Shown: positions 38,516 to 48,653 of the stretch, piece after piece
Layout of the letters: each line of letters begins with the position of its first letter
Position numbering within the stretch: the stretch's first letter is position 1
DNA from: Ruminiclostridium herbifermentans
GTDB lineage: Bacteria; Bacillota; Clostridia; Acetivibrionales; DSM-1351
Direction: 5' to 3'
NCBI RefSeq assembly: GCF_005473905.2
Contig: NZ_CP061336.1
Coordinates: 2,844,501-2,908,500, forward strand
Length of the DNA: 64,000 nucleotides
Notes under the pieces: generated by a model
The model's database searches: none
Told to the model about the DNA's origin: nothing
The model's input: the letters and a program-made list of their open reading frames with translations, nothing else
Translations under genes and position numbers: made by a program

Positions 38516-38576
38516 TAAATGCTCCTTTCTTTATATTACTCAATTTGTGTTTTTCAGTATATTTATTAATTTATCT

Positions 38577-38604
38577 ATTATTAGTTCAACTTTCCACTAA
38601 TAAT
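38577..38604. promoter_or_regulatory. 9-bp inverted repeat in the MarR operon leader
   Basis: ATTATTAGT and ACTAATAAT form a perfect inverted repeat around TCAACTTTCC... 60-90 bases before the MarR start. It may be an operator or a leader hairpin. Confidence 0.4.
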
Positions 38605-38719
38605 TTAACAGCTATTTTTAACTGTGAAATAAAATAATAATCATATCTGAAAAACTTTTATCCCTTGTATATTATATTTTCACATGGCTATAAGCTGTAA
38701 AATTTTAATCAACCAATTA

Positions 38720-38739
38720 ATAGTTAACCGATTTACTAT
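38720..38739. promoter_or_regulatory. Candidate MarR operator palindrome
   Basis: ATAGTTAACCGATTTACTAT has half-sites matching at 8 of 10 positions and lies directly downstream of the -10 box, where a bound MarR dimer would block transcription. Confidence 0.5.
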
Positions 38740-38744
38740 TCTAT

Positions 38745-38773
38745 AATATAATTCTTATCATTTTGATTGTCAA
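38745..38773 (-). promoter_or_regulatory. Promoter of the MarR-ABC exporter operon
   Basis: TTGACA (38768-38773), 17 bases, TATATT (38745-38750) on the minus strand. Confidence 0.75.
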
Positions 38774-38943
38774 TAAGCATTTTTGCTTATTTTTACAATA
38801 TTATACTCAAGCTTCGCAGGATAATATACTGATTATAGTCTAATATATCAGGTGTGGTATGCAAGTTTGGTTAGAAATATTTGCATTAGTTAATTCATAG
38901 CGTGCTAGAGCAAAAAATAATATATATCAACAGTAAACTGCTT

Positions 38944-39187
38944 AAATAGTACGACGTAGCAATATATATCTATTGCTTGCTCACGAAATTGATGCTGAAA
39001 TAATTACGGTGAAGAACAAGCACTTCCGCCGATCGTATAACACTCGATAACCTGTCTCGGGTTAATACTCACAGCTACATCCTTGTAGCTGTGTCGGCTT
39101 CAATACTTGTTCTTCACCTATTATTTCTAGCATCAATTTCTAACCGGGCATCGCAAGTAGATATATATTACACTCGCGTACTATTTA
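38944..39187. other. Long imperfect inverted repeat, candidate structured RNA or MITE
   Basis: Two arms of about 76-80 bases (38944-39020 and 39106-39187) pair over blocks of 10, 12, 12, 8 and 13 bases: AAATAGTACG, AATATATATCTA, GAAATTGATGCT, GAAATAAT and GGTGAAGAACAAG. Inside, a five-base GCCGA/TCGGC stem closes a region with three hairpins: ATCG/CGAT, AACC/GGTT, and a 10-bp CACAGCTACA/TGTAGCTGTG with a TCCT loop. It lies in a gene-free stretch. I know no family that fits. Confidence 0.85.
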
Positions 39188-39322
39188 TTTTATTTCAATA
39201 AAGCATCGGTATACAGAAAATGTTGTTTTAGCAGCCCCTTCAGCAAAAGTACTTATCATTTCTAACCCAACTTTAGGATGAAAAATAGTGCCGTATACCG
39301 CAAAAACACCCAAACAAATCAT
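39185..39322 (-). CDS. Doubtful 45-codon reading frame or gene remnant
   Basis: The frame MICLGVFAVYGTIFHPKVGL... ends exactly at the outer edge of the long inverted repeat. It has balanced codon use but no ribosome site before the ATG, and I recognise no family. It may be the tail of a broken gene. A CGGTATAC/GTATACCG inverted repeat lies within it (39206-39213 and 39293-39300). Confidence 0.2.
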   Translation of the reverse strand: MICLGVFAVYGTIFHPKVGLEMISTFAEGAAKTTFSVYRCFIEIK

Positions 39323-39431
39323 TACTAATTTAAGCTATTATTTTGGTAACAAGCTATTTATAATTCTATCGCACCAATAATTTTTTATAAGAGGAATTTG
39401 AGTTTATCATTTTACTTCCATATAATTAAAT

Positions 39432-40334
39432 TTAATTAGGCTTATCCACAGCAATACCATCTCCATAGGCAGCCTTGCTGAAAATGTTCTCAGCTTCAAC
39501 TAAGGGTATTCCCTCTATACTTATTTTTTCAACATCACTTTCACCTATTTTTTTGTTGGCACATTCAAATAAATATCTTACCCCCTGTGGTCTGAAGCCC
39601 AAAAGTCTTGCAGCTACTGTATCAGCAGCGACAGGATCACAGCCAACAATCACCAAACCAGTATGCCGGGCAATGCCCTTTGAAGGTCCTGTACCAATCA
39701 TAGCTGGGCTTGCACTTATAATGGATAAATCAATAGGAATTTGCTCTGCCATAGCTGAGATAAAGCTATGCAGTTCCTTATGGATTCCTGTTTGTTTCTT
39801 GGGGAATCCGTGTTCTTCCGCAGGAGGCCACCCCATAGCTATGTTTTTGATAGCAGCTGAAACAGTTGCTTCCTCATGATATTTTAGTTGCGTAAAAGAA
39901 ACTAAGACTGTCATTTCATTTAAAATCTTATTTATATTTGTTGCGGATACAATTGAATGATTTAGATTAATCCTTTCAAAAGGTCCGTGATTTAAATCAA
40001 TAAATTCAACACCTTCTTCCGAAATAATTCTGCTATATCCAACTGCATCCATTACATTTCTTGTCTCGTCATCTGCTGAACCTACTGCTATCACTAGCCT
40101 TTTTGGATTTTTTTCTTTAAATAGCCTTATTATTTGTCTTAAACTTTCCTGTCCAACAACTATCGCTGAATTAGGATTTTGATTTTTAACCCAATTTGGT
40201 GTTATAACAACTACATCATTGCTATTTATAGCTGGAGTTACTTGCAATAGGTCAATTGCATCTTTTATTGCAATTGCTTCGTTTTGATTATAAGTAATTG
40301 CTACTTTTGAATTTCTCCATCGTCTTTGTCTCAT
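39432..40334 (-). CDS. DUF362 domain protein
   Basis: The 300 residues match the DUF362 fold: VVVITPNWVKNQNP, LVSFTQLKYHEEATVSAAIKNIAMG, and the C-terminal GCDPVAADTVAARLLGF. Family members often carry ferredoxin-like clusters, but no CxxCxxC motif is present here. The function is unknown. AGAGAGGT lies eight bases before the ATG. It is separated from thiN by a strong terminator, so it has its own promoter. Confidence 0.85.
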   Translation of the reverse strand: MRQRRWRNSKVAITYNQNEAIAIKDAIDLLQVTPAINSNDVVVITPNWVKNQNPNSAIVVGQESLRQIIRLFKEKNPKRLVIAVGSADDETRNVMDAVGYSRIISEEGVEFIDLNHGPFERINLNHSIVSATNINKILNEMTVLVSFTQLKYHEEATVSAAIKNIAMGWPPAEEHGFPKKQTGIHKELHSFISAMAEQIPIDLSIISASPAMIGTGPSKGIARHTGLVIVGCDPVAADTVAARLLGFRPQGVRYLFECANKKIGESDVEKISIEGIPLVEAENIFSKAAYGDGIAVDKPN

Positions 40335-40446
40335 AGTCTATACCTCTCTATATTATCTATATTTTCTAGTAAATACTTTATAAAATTCTTCTATAATTTT
40401 TTTACTATAACATTCTTACCATTATATTCTTTCCAAAAAAGGGCAC

Positions 40447-40474
40447 AAAAAAACCTCTATCAGTGTAGAGGTTT
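40447..40474 (-). terminator. Intrinsic terminator of thiN
   Basis: AAACCTCTA and TAGAGGTTT form a stem with a short loop, followed on the minus strand by seven Ts. Confidence 0.9.
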
Positions 40475-40609
40475 AATATATACATTTTCTATGTAATTTT
40501 CATCCTTGGTTTTAAGATTTCTAAAAACCCTTTATAATTTTTTCAATTTTTCAAACTCTCATACTCATTCTAGTATGATAACGTATGCAAACATTACTCG
40601 TTCAAATCA

Positions 40610-41245
40610 TTAGTCTCGAGAAACACAAACCAGTAATAATCCTTCATCGATGGTTACAGCAGCTTCATCCTCTAAAAATTCATTACTCACGCCCCAGGAT
40701 GTAGAAAAAAGCATTGTGGCATTATCAAGTCTATATTTTAGTCCATAAGTTGTAACTCCAGTAACCCTTTCAGATACAGGAATCAATGACAGCTTATAGC
40801 CCTCCTGTTTTTTTATTTTAATAGTTGAATTAATAATAAATATTGTGTTGTGCTCATCAACAATACATGCCTTAATCCCAATATCCATACACTTTTTGAG
40901 CAAAAAAACATTAGCTAAAGAATGGTCTATTCTAGAACCCATTGCACCTATAAAAAGCAATTCATCGGCGCCTATTTCTGCAGCCTTCTCAATTGCAAGT
41001 TCAGAATCAGTCATATCCTTTTCTTCCGGAAATTTATTTTTCTCAATTCCCATGTCAACAAAATATTGTAAATCACAAGATATTGCAGAATCAAAATCAC
41101 CAATAAGAATATTAGGAATAATTCCCATATTTCTTAAATGCCTTGCCCCACCATCAACAGATATTATAAAATCATCCATAGTAATATATTTTTTTATTAT
41201 ATTATAATCATTAATTGAACCATTACAAACTAAAACTGCTCTCAT
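40610..41245 (-). CDS. thiN: Thiamine diphosphokinase
   Basis: This 211-aa enzyme makes thiamine diphosphate from thiamine and ATP. ISVDGGARHLRNMGIIPNIL, IGDFDS and FPEEKDMTDSELAI are catalytic-domain motifs; the C-terminal beta domain has VTTYGLKY and SWGVSNEFL. I chose the ATG at 41245 over a TTG 21 bases upstream. In Clostridia thiN ends the prkC-rsgA-rpe-thiN run, as here. No TPP riboswitch is visible in its 320-base leader. Confidence 0.95.
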   Translation of the reverse strand: MRAVLVCNGSINDYNIIKKYITMDDFIISVDGGARHLRNMGIIPNILIGDFDSAISCDLQYFVDMGIEKNKFPEEKDMTDSELAIEKAAEIGADELLFIGAMGSRIDHSLANVFLLKKCMDIGIKACIVDEHNTIFIINSTIKIKKQEGYKLSLIPVSERVTGVTTYGLKYRLDNATMLFSTSWGVSNEFLEDEAAVTIDEGLLLVCVSRD

Positions 41246-41381
41246 TATTCCACAATCGCCCTTCAAATATGATCTTAATATCAGTATTTATTATATTTAA
41301 TATTATCTTTAATCAAATTTCGTACATAAAAAGCTATCATCGCGAAGGCTTATCAATAGTTATAGCTAAGTAATCACAAAA

Positions 41382-41445
41382 CATGGCAATTGCTAGAACT
41401 AGTATGGTTCATTCTGGTGTTTGAACCATCAACACAATTGCCATG
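41382..41445. other. Two-step hairpin between rpe and thiN
   Basis: CATGGCAATTG (41382-41392) pairs with CAATTGCCATG (41435-41445), and ATGGTTCA (41404-41411) pairs with TGAACCAT (41422-41429). Both stems are perfect. It lies in a gene-free gap of about 320 bases (41246-41568). Confidence 0.8.
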
Positions 41446-41568
41446 ATGATGCATAGTTACTAATAATCCATAATAATTTGCTAAAGTCAATTTTCGTTAA
41501 AGCCTTCTCGGGAATATAGTTATTAATTACCTTAAGTAAATTTTTTAACTAAAACTAACACCTATATT

Positions 41569-42231
41569 TTAAATAGTTTTTTTAAAAGCATTCATTCTCA
41601 GTTGCTTTATAGACTCAACAGGGTCAGGTGAATTATATACTGCAGAACCTGTAACAATAATATTTGCACCGGCTCCAACAACTACATCAATATTTCCTGC
41701 ATTTATTCCACCATCAACCTCTATATCTATATTAAGATTGTTTCGATTTATCATTTCTTTCAAGTTTCTAATTTTCTGAGTTGAAAACTCAATATACTTT
41801 TGTCCTCCAAAACCAGGATTAACACTCATTATTAAAACCATGTCTACCTCATGCAAAACATATTCCAGCGTAGTTAATGGAGTAGCAGGGTTGAGAGCTA
41901 ATCCAACCTTCTTTCCACAGTCCTTTATAATTTGAATAGCTCTATGCAAATGTATATCAGCTTCCACATGAACAGTTATAATATCTGCTCCTGCTTCCGC
42001 AAATTTTTCTATTTGTTTACTTGGATCTTTTACCATCAAATGAACATCAAATGGCTTATTTGTGACTTTCCTTATAGATTTAACAACTTCATGTCCTATT
42101 GTAATATTGGGAACAAATTGCCCGTCCATAACATCAATATGAATTAAATCAGCGCTGCTATCTACTTTTTTAATTTCATCATCAAGACAAGAGAAATCTG
42201 CAGACAATATTGAAGGTGCAAGCTTAAGCAT
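41569..42231 (-). CDS. rpe: Ribulose-phosphate 3-epimerase
   Basis: This 220-aa TIM-barrel enzyme interconverts ribulose- and xylulose-5-phosphate. [26 protein letters not shown] (metal-binding His and Asp), [16 protein letters not shown] and VDGGI are all intact. It follows rsgA by four bases and is surely co-transcribed with it. Confidence 0.97.
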   Translation of the reverse strand: MLKLAPSILSADFSCLDDEIKKVDSSADLIHIDVMDGQFVPNITIGHEVVKSIRKVTNKPFDVHLMVKDPSKQIEKFAEAGADIITVHVEADIHLHRAIQIIKDCGKKVGLALNPATPLTTLEYVLHEVDMVLIMSVNPGFGGQKYIEFSTQKIRNLKEMINRNNLNIDIEVDGGINAGNIDVVVGAGANIIVTGSAVYNSPDPVESIKQLRMNAFKKTI

Positions 42232-42235
42232 TTTA

Positions 42236-43144
42236 TCATCTCCTTGAATCCGACTTTTTGTTTTTGTATTGCGGAATATCTTTTAATGCATTATATATAT
42301 TTATATATCTCTGAAATCTCCCAATATCTATTTCACCACGTTCTACAGCCTCTCTTATAGAGCATTTAGGCTCTGTTATATGACTACAGGATGTAAATTT
42401 ACAAGTATTTAAATATTTCGAAAATTCAGGATAATAATTTTCAATTTCATTATATCTGATACTTTCTAATTCAAAGGAACTAAAGCCAGGAGTATCAGCA
42501 ACATATCCTCCATGCTTAAGTTCAAGTATTTCGGCATGTCTTGTAGTGTGTTTACCTCTCTCAATTTTATTACTGACGCTACCTGTTTCCATAACCCATG
42601 AATCCATTATATGGTTGAGTATTGTTGACTTTCCTACACCTGATTGTCCCGCTAAGCATGAAATATGGTCCTTCAATTTTTCTTTTAAAATATCATATCC
42701 TACATTAAGAACAGAACTTAACTCAATACAATCATACCCAACTTTTGAATAAATTCCACTTATATTTTTAGCTACTTCATTTTCTAAATCAATTTTATTA
42801 ATGCAAATTATAACATTAAGCTTTTTCTTCTCTGCTGTAATAAGCAGCTTGTCCAATAGCATATAATCAGTATTTGGAGCCTTCGTTGAAACTACAATAA
42901 CCATCTGATCTATATTTGCTATTGAAGGTCTAACCAATTCAGAAAAACGCGGGAGAATGTGATCTATAGAACCAATTCTCCCTTGTTCATCAAGTATACA
43001 AAAATCCACCTTATCACCTGGAAGAGGTATAACAGAATCTTTCCTAAAAATACCTCTTGGTTTACATTCATATACTATATTATTTTTTTCATCTTTAACA
43101 TAATAAAAACCACCAATTCCCTTTAGAATAATACCAAGCGGCAA
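42236..43144 (-). CDS. rsgA: Ribosome small-subunit-dependent GTPase A
   Basis: This 302-aa circularly permuted GTPase helps mature the 30S subunit. After an N-terminal OB fold the motifs run G4 (INKID), G1 (GQSGVGKST), G3 (DTPGF), then a C-terminal zinc knuckle ([21 protein letters not shown]). I chose the TTG at 43144, seven bases after GGAGG; a TTG 15 bases upstream would place that site within the gene. It lies downstream of the kinase gene prkC. Confidence 0.96.
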   Translation of the reverse strand: MPLGIILKGIGGFYYVKDEKNNIVYECKPRGIFRKDSVIPLPGDKVDFCILDEQGRIGSIDHILPRFSELVRPSIANIDQMVIVVSTKAPNTDYMLLDKLLITAEKKKLNVIICINKIDLENEVAKNISGIYSKVGYDCIELSSVLNVGYDILKEKLKDHISCLAGQSGVGKSTILNHIMDSWVMETGSVSNKIERGKHTTRHAEILELKHGGYVADTPGFSSFELESIRYNEIENYYPEFSKYLNTCKFTSCSHITEPKCSIREAVERGEIDIGRFQRYINIYNALKDIPQYKNKKSDSRR

Positions 43145-43315
43145 GAAACTACCTCCCAAAATATTTTAATATCCATTTCTATTAGTTTATTACTCCACTA
43201 TATCTGTATATTAAGTATTAAACTTATAGTTGAGTAAGAAATAATTGCATGAACTAGTTAGTAAAAAAGTTTCTAATAGAATAATAAAATTTCACAAAAT
43301 CAGTATTAATTAAAG

Positions 43316-45115
43316 TTACGGAATGGTTTCCGCATCTGTAACAGGTGGAGTCTGCGTTTCTACCGAAGACTCATCAGCTGGTTTTTGCCCTGTTTCTTCT
43401 GTATTAGTAGTTGTATCTGATGGTGGTACAACATCTGTTGGTGGTGCAGTATCCTGAGGAGTGAGAAAAATAGTTACTGAATCTCCCTCTGTTACATCCT
43501 CAAATGCAGCAGGTAATTGCCTGTCAACAATACCCTTTGTAACACCTGCTGGAATTATTTTTCCAAGCACCAGCTTTGATTCTGCTAAAAGCTTTTCAGC
43601 CTCGGTTTCAGTCTTACCAACTAAATTTGGAACTTTTACTGTTTTTAGCTCTGTTCCATTACTTACATATATTACCACTTCAGACCCTACCTTTAATTCC
43701 TTATCTGCAGCAGGTTCTGTTTTTATAACATAACCAGCTGGTATATCATCATTATATTCATTTACAAACTTTGAAGTTAATCCAGCTGTTTTAATTTCGT
43801 TTTCAGCCTCTCTTTTTTCTCTTTCCACAACATCAGGAACTTTTGCCATTTGAGGTCCCTTACTAATTATCAATTCTAAATTTGTATATTTACCATCTCT
43901 ATATGTTGTGCCTGCCGGTAAGCTTTGTTCTAAAATAATTCCTTTTTCATAATCATCATTTTCCTGCCATATCTCAGTATAATTTATACCTTTAGCAATT
44001 AATTCTTCCTCCACTAAAGAAAAATTCTTACCTTTATAATTTCCTATTTCATAAGTCTCCTTATTACCTTTTGATAATAAGCTAATTGTGAAAAACAGAG
44101 CAATTGCTATAACTAATACACTTGTTATTCCCGCAAGCCAATATGCAGTTGTATTTTTCTTATTTTGCTTTTTAGCTTCCATATAATTATTTGTCGTATT
44201 GTTTCTGTTATGATTCGGTATATTTGAGTTATTTAATGGTTGCATCCTTATAGTTGCCTGATTAGAAGCAACATTCTGTCCAACAAAGCCACCCTGCGGA
44301 CGAACTAATACTTTATTCAAATCAACTATCATTGCTGTAGCAGACTGATATCTAAGGCTTTGATCCTTTTGAACCGCCTTATTAATTATTTCATTAACTC
44401 CATAAGGTAAGCTTGGCATAAATTTTCGTGGCTCAGGTGGAATTTCTTGTATATGTTTAAGAGCAACAGCTACAGGAGAATCTCCATCAAATGGAACTCT
44501 GCCAGTAACCATTTCGTACATTACAATTCCAAGAGAGTATAAATCTGACTTATCATCAATAAAACCTCCCCTTGCCTGTTCAGGAGAAAAATAGTGCACA
44601 GAGCCTATTGTACTGCCAACCATGGTTATTGTTGAAGAAGTAACAGCTCTTGCTATACCGAAATCAGTTACTTTCGCAATACCCTCTTTTGTCATCAAAA
44701 TATTATGAGGTTTAATATCCCTATGTACAATATTGTTCTTATGGGCATGTTCAATAGCAGAGCAAATCTGTATGCTAATTTTAATAGCTTCTTGCCAATC
44801 AAGCGCTCCGTTTTTATTAATATATTCTTTTAAGGTCAATCCATCTACATATTCCATAACAATATAATGGATATTATTTTGATAACCAACATCATATATT
44901 GATACAACATTAGGATGAGACAAACTAGCTACCGATTGTGCTTCAACATTAAAGCGCTTAACAAATTCTTCATCAGTTGAAAATTCAGCACGAAGTACCT
45001 TAATAGCAACAAACCTATTTAGCAATGTATCCTTAGACTTATATACAACAGCCATACCTCCGCCGCCAATTTTCTCCAACAAAGTATATCTATTTCCTAA
45101 TACTTGACCTTCCAT
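43316..45115 (-). CDS. prkC: PASTA-domain Ser/Thr protein kinase
   Basis: The 599 residues comprise a cytoplasmic Hanks kinase domain (GGGGMAVVYK, HRDIKPHNIL, DFGIARA), a linker rich in Asn and Gln (about 275-320), a membrane segment (WLAGITSVLVIAIALFFTI), then three PASTA repeats that bind muropeptides, and a Pro/Thr-rich tail. PrkC-type kinases sense wall fragments and control germination, growth and division. I chose the ATG at 45115, shortly after GAGGTGG. The cognate phosphatase gene is next upstream. Confidence 0.96.
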   Translation of the reverse strand: MEGQVLGNRYTLLEKIGGGGMAVVYKSKDTLLNRFVAIKVLRAEFSTDEEFVKRFNVEAQSVASLSHPNVVSIYDVGYQNNIHYIVMEYVDGLTLKEYINKNGALDWQEAIKISIQICSAIEHAHKNNIVHRDIKPHNILMTKEGIAKVTDFGIARAVTSSTITMVGSTIGSVHYFSPEQARGGFIDDKSDLYSLGIVMYEMVTGRVPFDGDSPVAVALKHIQEIPPEPRKFMPSLPYGVNEIINKAVQKDQSLRYQSATAMIVDLNKVLVRPQGGFVGQNVASNQATIRMQPLNNSNIPNHNRNNTTNNYMEAKKQNKKNTTAYWLAGITSVLVIAIALFFTISLLSKGNKETYEIGNYKGKNFSLVEEELIAKGINYTEIWQENDDYEKGIILEQSLPAGTTYRDGKYTNLELIISKGPQMAKVPDVVEREKREAENEIKTAGLTSKFVNEYNDDIPAGYVIKTEPAADKELKVGSEVVIYVSNGTELKTVKVPNLVGKTETEAEKLLAESKLVLGKIIPAGVTKGIVDRQLPAAFEDVTEGDSVTIFLTPQDTAPPTDVVPPSDTTTNTEETGQKPADESSVETQTPPVTDAETIP

Positions 45116-45263
45116 AATCCACCTCAATCTATATTCTGCCTACCATACAAATAACACTTTTTTACGCTGTTCCTATAACATTATGTCTTTTAAATACTTT
45201 CATAATATTATATTTTTCCCACGATTACTATAATATTACACCTTTCTCACTATTGCCATAATG

Positions 45264-45989
45264 TTATATCTTCCCAACTATTACTGTAATATTATCCTCT
45301 CCACCCTTATTATTTGCATTTTCTATTAAAGTATCACATGCAACTTGCGGATTTTCAGCATTTATTATTATTTCCAGTATTTCTTCTTCTGACAGCATAT
45401 TTGTTAGACCATCAGTGCATACAAGTATCTCATCATTTTCTAATACATCTATTTCATATGTATCCACTTGTAAATCATGCTCATATCCAACAGCACGAGT
45501 AATTACATTTCTTTTTGGATGGTTAATGGCTTCGTCCTTTGTTATTGTTCCATTTTTTATTAGTTCTTCAATAAACGAATGATCACTGGTCATTTTTTGA
45601 ATTGAGTTATCTCTAATAAGATAAACTCTGCTATCTCCTACATGTCCAATATACAGCTTATTATTTTTCAAAGCAGTAATAATAAGTGTTGTTCCCATTC
45701 CTTGTGTGGATTCATCTAGCATAGAATATTGATATAGTTCCTTATTTACATCTATAATTATATTCTTTAACAACTCTGATATTTCTGAGGTTTCCCAATC
45801 AGCTATCAACAAATGTTTGCAAACCGAATCAACCGCTTGCTTACTTGCCACATCTCCACATTTATGGCCTCCCATTCCATCAGCAATAACAAAACAGGGT
45901 GGAACACCTGAATATCCAACCAACACATTGCAATGATCTTCATTTAATTGCCGTTTTAATCCCCTATCTGTCCTAAAGCCATACCTCAA
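45264..45989 (-). CDS. prpC: PP2C-family protein phosphatase
   Basis: This 241-aa metal-dependent Ser/Thr phosphatase has NEDHCNV, FVIADGMGGH, GTTLIITAL, GHVGDSRVYLI, SDHSFIEEL and GGEDNITVIV, which cover the metal-binding Asp residues. It reverses PrkC-type phosphorylation. The start is probably TTG at 45989 (MRYGFRTDRG), eight bases after AGGAG; the frame also has an upstream GTG and ATG. Gene order rlmN-prpC-prkC matches other Firmicutes. Confidence 0.95.
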   Translation of the reverse strand: MRYGFRTDRGLKRQLNEDHCNVLVGYSGVPPCFVIADGMGGHKCGDVASKQAVDSVCKHLLIADWETSEISELLKNIIIDVNKELYQYSMLDESTQGMGTTLIITALKNNKLYIGHVGDSRVYLIRDNSIQKMTSDHSFIEELIKNGTITKDEAINHPKRNVITRAVGYEHDLQVDTYEIDVLENDEILVCTDGLTNMLSEEEILEIIINAENPQVACDTLIENANNKGGEDNITVIVGKI

Positions 45990-46035
45990 TCTAATCACTC
46001 CTGATACAAACATTGAAATCCAAAGAATTCTTTTA

Positions 46036-47061
46036 TTACTGCATTAGTCTGTTTTTTCGCAGTTGCCCGCAAGCAGCATTAATATCACTGCCTAATTCTC
46101 TTCTAACAGTTGTCTCAATGCCTCTAGATTCCAAAATGTTTTTAAATTTATCTATCTGAATTCGTGAACTTTTTTTATAACCATTGCCTTGAACTATATT
46201 TACAGGTATTAAATTCACATGACACAACATTCCTTTTAAAAGCCCTGCAAGTTCTTTGGCATCCTGCTCAGAATCATTTTCTCCTGATATCATCGCATAT
46301 TCAAATGAAATCCTTCGTTTCGTTCTCTCTGTATATATCTTACATGCTGAAATTAATTTGTCAATACAAAACGACCTGTTTATTGGCATCATTTCTGAGC
46401 GTTTGTCATCTCTCGCACTATGCAAAGATATTGAAAGAGTAATAGGAATATTCTCTTCTGATAGCTGTAATATCTTTGGTACTATGCCGCAAGTGGAAAG
46501 AGAAATATTTCTAAAACCTATCTTCAGTCCATCTGGATGATTAACAATCCTTAAAAACTTAATTACATTATCATAATTATCCAAAGGCTCACCAATTCCC
46601 ATTAAAACAATATGGCCTATTCTATTGCCAGAATCCTGCTGCATTGTCATAACTTGATCAAGCATTTCACCAGCCGTCAAATTCCTTGAAAAGTTTGCTC
46701 CTGTTGAAGCACAAAAAGTACAACCCATTTTACAACCAGCCTGTGAAGATATACATGCAGTAAAACCGTACTTGTACTCCATTAATACACTTTCAATTAT
46801 ATTCCCGTCCTCAAGCTCAAACAAGTATTTTGCAGTAGAGTCTATCTTTGATTTAAGTTTACTGACTAGCTTAATTCTGCTAATTTTGCAAACCTCACTA
46901 AGTTCTTGCCTAAGCTGTTTAGATATGTTAGTCATATCGTCAATGGAATTAATTCCACTGTTTACCCATTTGAATATCTGCTTTGCTCTAAAACGCTGCT
47001 GTCCCATATCTACAAGCATTTGCTCTAGTTCTTCTATAGTCATATCCATTAAATTCTTCAT
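46036..47061 (-). CDS. rlmN: 23S rRNA (adenine-2503-C2)-methyltransferase
   Basis: This 341-aa radical SAM methylase has the cluster motif [19 protein letters not shown], and the catalytic Cys near the C-terminus (AACGQLR). It also methylates tRNA A37. The length is normal. It lies 32 bases after rsmB and 22 before prpC (or 46 to the chosen prpC start), so it is part of one operon. Confidence 0.97.
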   Translation of the reverse strand: MKNLMDMTIEELEQMLVDMGQQRFRAKQIFKWVNSGINSIDDMTNISKQLRQELSEVCKISRIKLVSKLKSKIDSTAKYLFELEDGNIIESVLMEYKYGFTACISSQAGCKMGCTFCASTGANFSRNLTAGEMLDQVMTMQQDSGNRIGHIVLMGIGEPLDNYDNVIKFLRIVNHPDGLKIGFRNISLSTCGIVPKILQLSEENIPITLSISLHSARDDKRSEMMPINRSFCIDKLISACKIYTERTKRRISFEYAMISGENDSEQDAKELAGLLKGMLCHVNLIPVNIVQGNGYKKSSRIQIDKFKNILESRGIETTVRRELGSDINAACGQLRKNRLMQ

Positions 47062-47093
47062 TTATACTATCTCACTTATCATTATATAGTTTA

Positions 47094-48443
47094 TTATCTC
47101 TCTCTTATCATTTTACTGATAAAAAAGCCGTCTGTCTGATTTATATTAGGATATAGCTGTATATATCCATCTTTTGCACTGTTAATTTTCATGTTATTAG
47201 GAAGAAGTTCTTCGAATCCTATTAATTTAAAATGCTCATTTTCTTCTAAGAAAGCTTTAACATTTTCAATATTTTCTTCAGGTTGTATTGTACAAGTACT
47301 ATAAACCAAATAGCCTCCAACTTTTACATATTTTGCTGCGTTAGATAATATTCTTCTCTGTAATTCAACTATTTCTTTTATATCGTTTAAATTCTTAGAA
47401 TATTTAATATCCGGTTTTTTCCTTATTATACCAAATCCAGTACAAGGAGCATCTACTAAAACTCTATCTGCCTTTCCTATCAAATTTTCATCTAGCTGAC
47501 AACCATCTGCTAATTCCGTTTTTATAATATTTATTCCTAATCTTTCAGCTGTATTCTCTATAAGCTTCAGTTTATGAGGATGAACATCCCTTGCTAATAC
47601 TGTCCCAATATTATTCATAAGCTGTGCACAATGTGTTGCTTTACCACCTGGAGCACTGCACATATCAATAATAAATTCATTTTCTTTAGGCTCTAATATT
47701 CTGCTTACTAGCATTGAACTTTCATCCTGTACTTGAAAAAGTCCATTTTTATATGCCTTCAATTTAGTAATAGAAGATGGATTTTCAAGTATAATTGCTT
47801 CCTCCACATATTTCCACTTACGTGTCTTAATGCCCTCTTTATGTAATGCTTGAACAAGTTCATTTCTAGTAGTTTTAATAGTATTTACCCTAATTGTAAA
47901 GTCAGGAACTTGGTTATTACTTTTTAATAGTTCCTCTGTAAACTCTTGTCCAAAGATGGAAAGCCATTTTTCAACCATCCACTTGGGATACGAATATATT
48001 ATGCTAAAATACTCAGCAACGTCGCTCATATCAGGATATGGAAGATTTGGAGTACTCTTTGCAACATTTCTTAAAACGGCATTTACAAATCTGCTAGATG
48101 ACTGGTGACCATATCTTTTAGCTAAATCAACACTGGTATTGCAGGCAGCTGAAACAGGTATTTTATCAGTATGTAATAATTGATAAATTCCTATTCTCAA
48201 TATATTAATAATCCAAGGTGAAAGCTTTTTCATTTTTACACTTGAAAACTTTTCAATAATATAATCTATTTGCAATAACCACTTAACAGTTCCGTATACA
48301 AGGTCAGTTACAAAAGCCCTGTCAATTTCTTTAAGATTGCTTTTCTCTAAATATTTATTAATTGAAATATTTGAGTAAGCAGCCTTTTCATTAATATCAA
48401 ATAAAATCTTTAGTGCTGTCTCTCTAGCTATATCTATTGCCAT
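47094..48443 (-). CDS. rsmB: 16S rRNA (cytosine-967-C5)-methyltransferase
   Basis: This 449-aa protein has an N-terminal NusB-like RNA-binding domain (about 5-130) and a Rossmann methylase domain with DMCSAPGGKATH, VDAPCTGFG and VYSTCTIQPEEN (both catalytic Cys). It methylates C967 of 16S rRNA. I chose the ATG at 48443, preceded by GGAGGTTAAT. Confidence 0.96.
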   Translation of the reverse strand: MAIDIARETALKILFDINEKAAYSNISINKYLEKSNLKEIDRAFVTDLVYGTVKWLLQIDYIIEKFSSVKMKKLSPWIINILRIGIYQLLHTDKIPVSAACNTSVDLAKRYGHQSSSRFVNAVLRNVAKSTPNLPYPDMSDVAEYFSIIYSYPKWMVEKWLSIFGQEFTEELLKSNNQVPDFTIRVNTIKTTRNELVQALHKEGIKTRKWKYVEEAIILENPSSITKLKAYKNGLFQVQDESSMLVSRILEPKENEFIIDMCSAPGGKATHCAQLMNNIGTVLARDVHPHKLKLIENTAERLGINIIKTELADGCQLDENLIGKADRVLVDAPCTGFGIIRKKPDIKYSKNLNDIKEIVELQRRILSNAAKYVKVGGYLVYSTCTIQPEENIENVKAFLEENEHFKLIGFEELLPNNMKINSAKDGYIQLYPNINQTDGFFISKMIRER

Positions 48444-48653
48444 ATTAACCTCCACGACACTTTAGGCATAAAATCAGGCGAAATATTCGGTGGAGAACCT
48501 CAGCTTCGCAGAGGTACACTTTCTTTTTTGTTACCTTAAATCCACTTTCTTTCGAGTTCCTCCGATAATCTCTTTTTTTTTAAGTTCTATTTCTCTAATC
48601 TTTATTTACTTAATCCCTATTTTATTAATCTGTATTTTTTTAATCTCTATTTT

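Noticed and set aside
41246-41568. TPP riboswitch upstream of thiN
   Set aside because: I looked for the CTGAGA and ACCTGA blocks on the minus strand and found neither.
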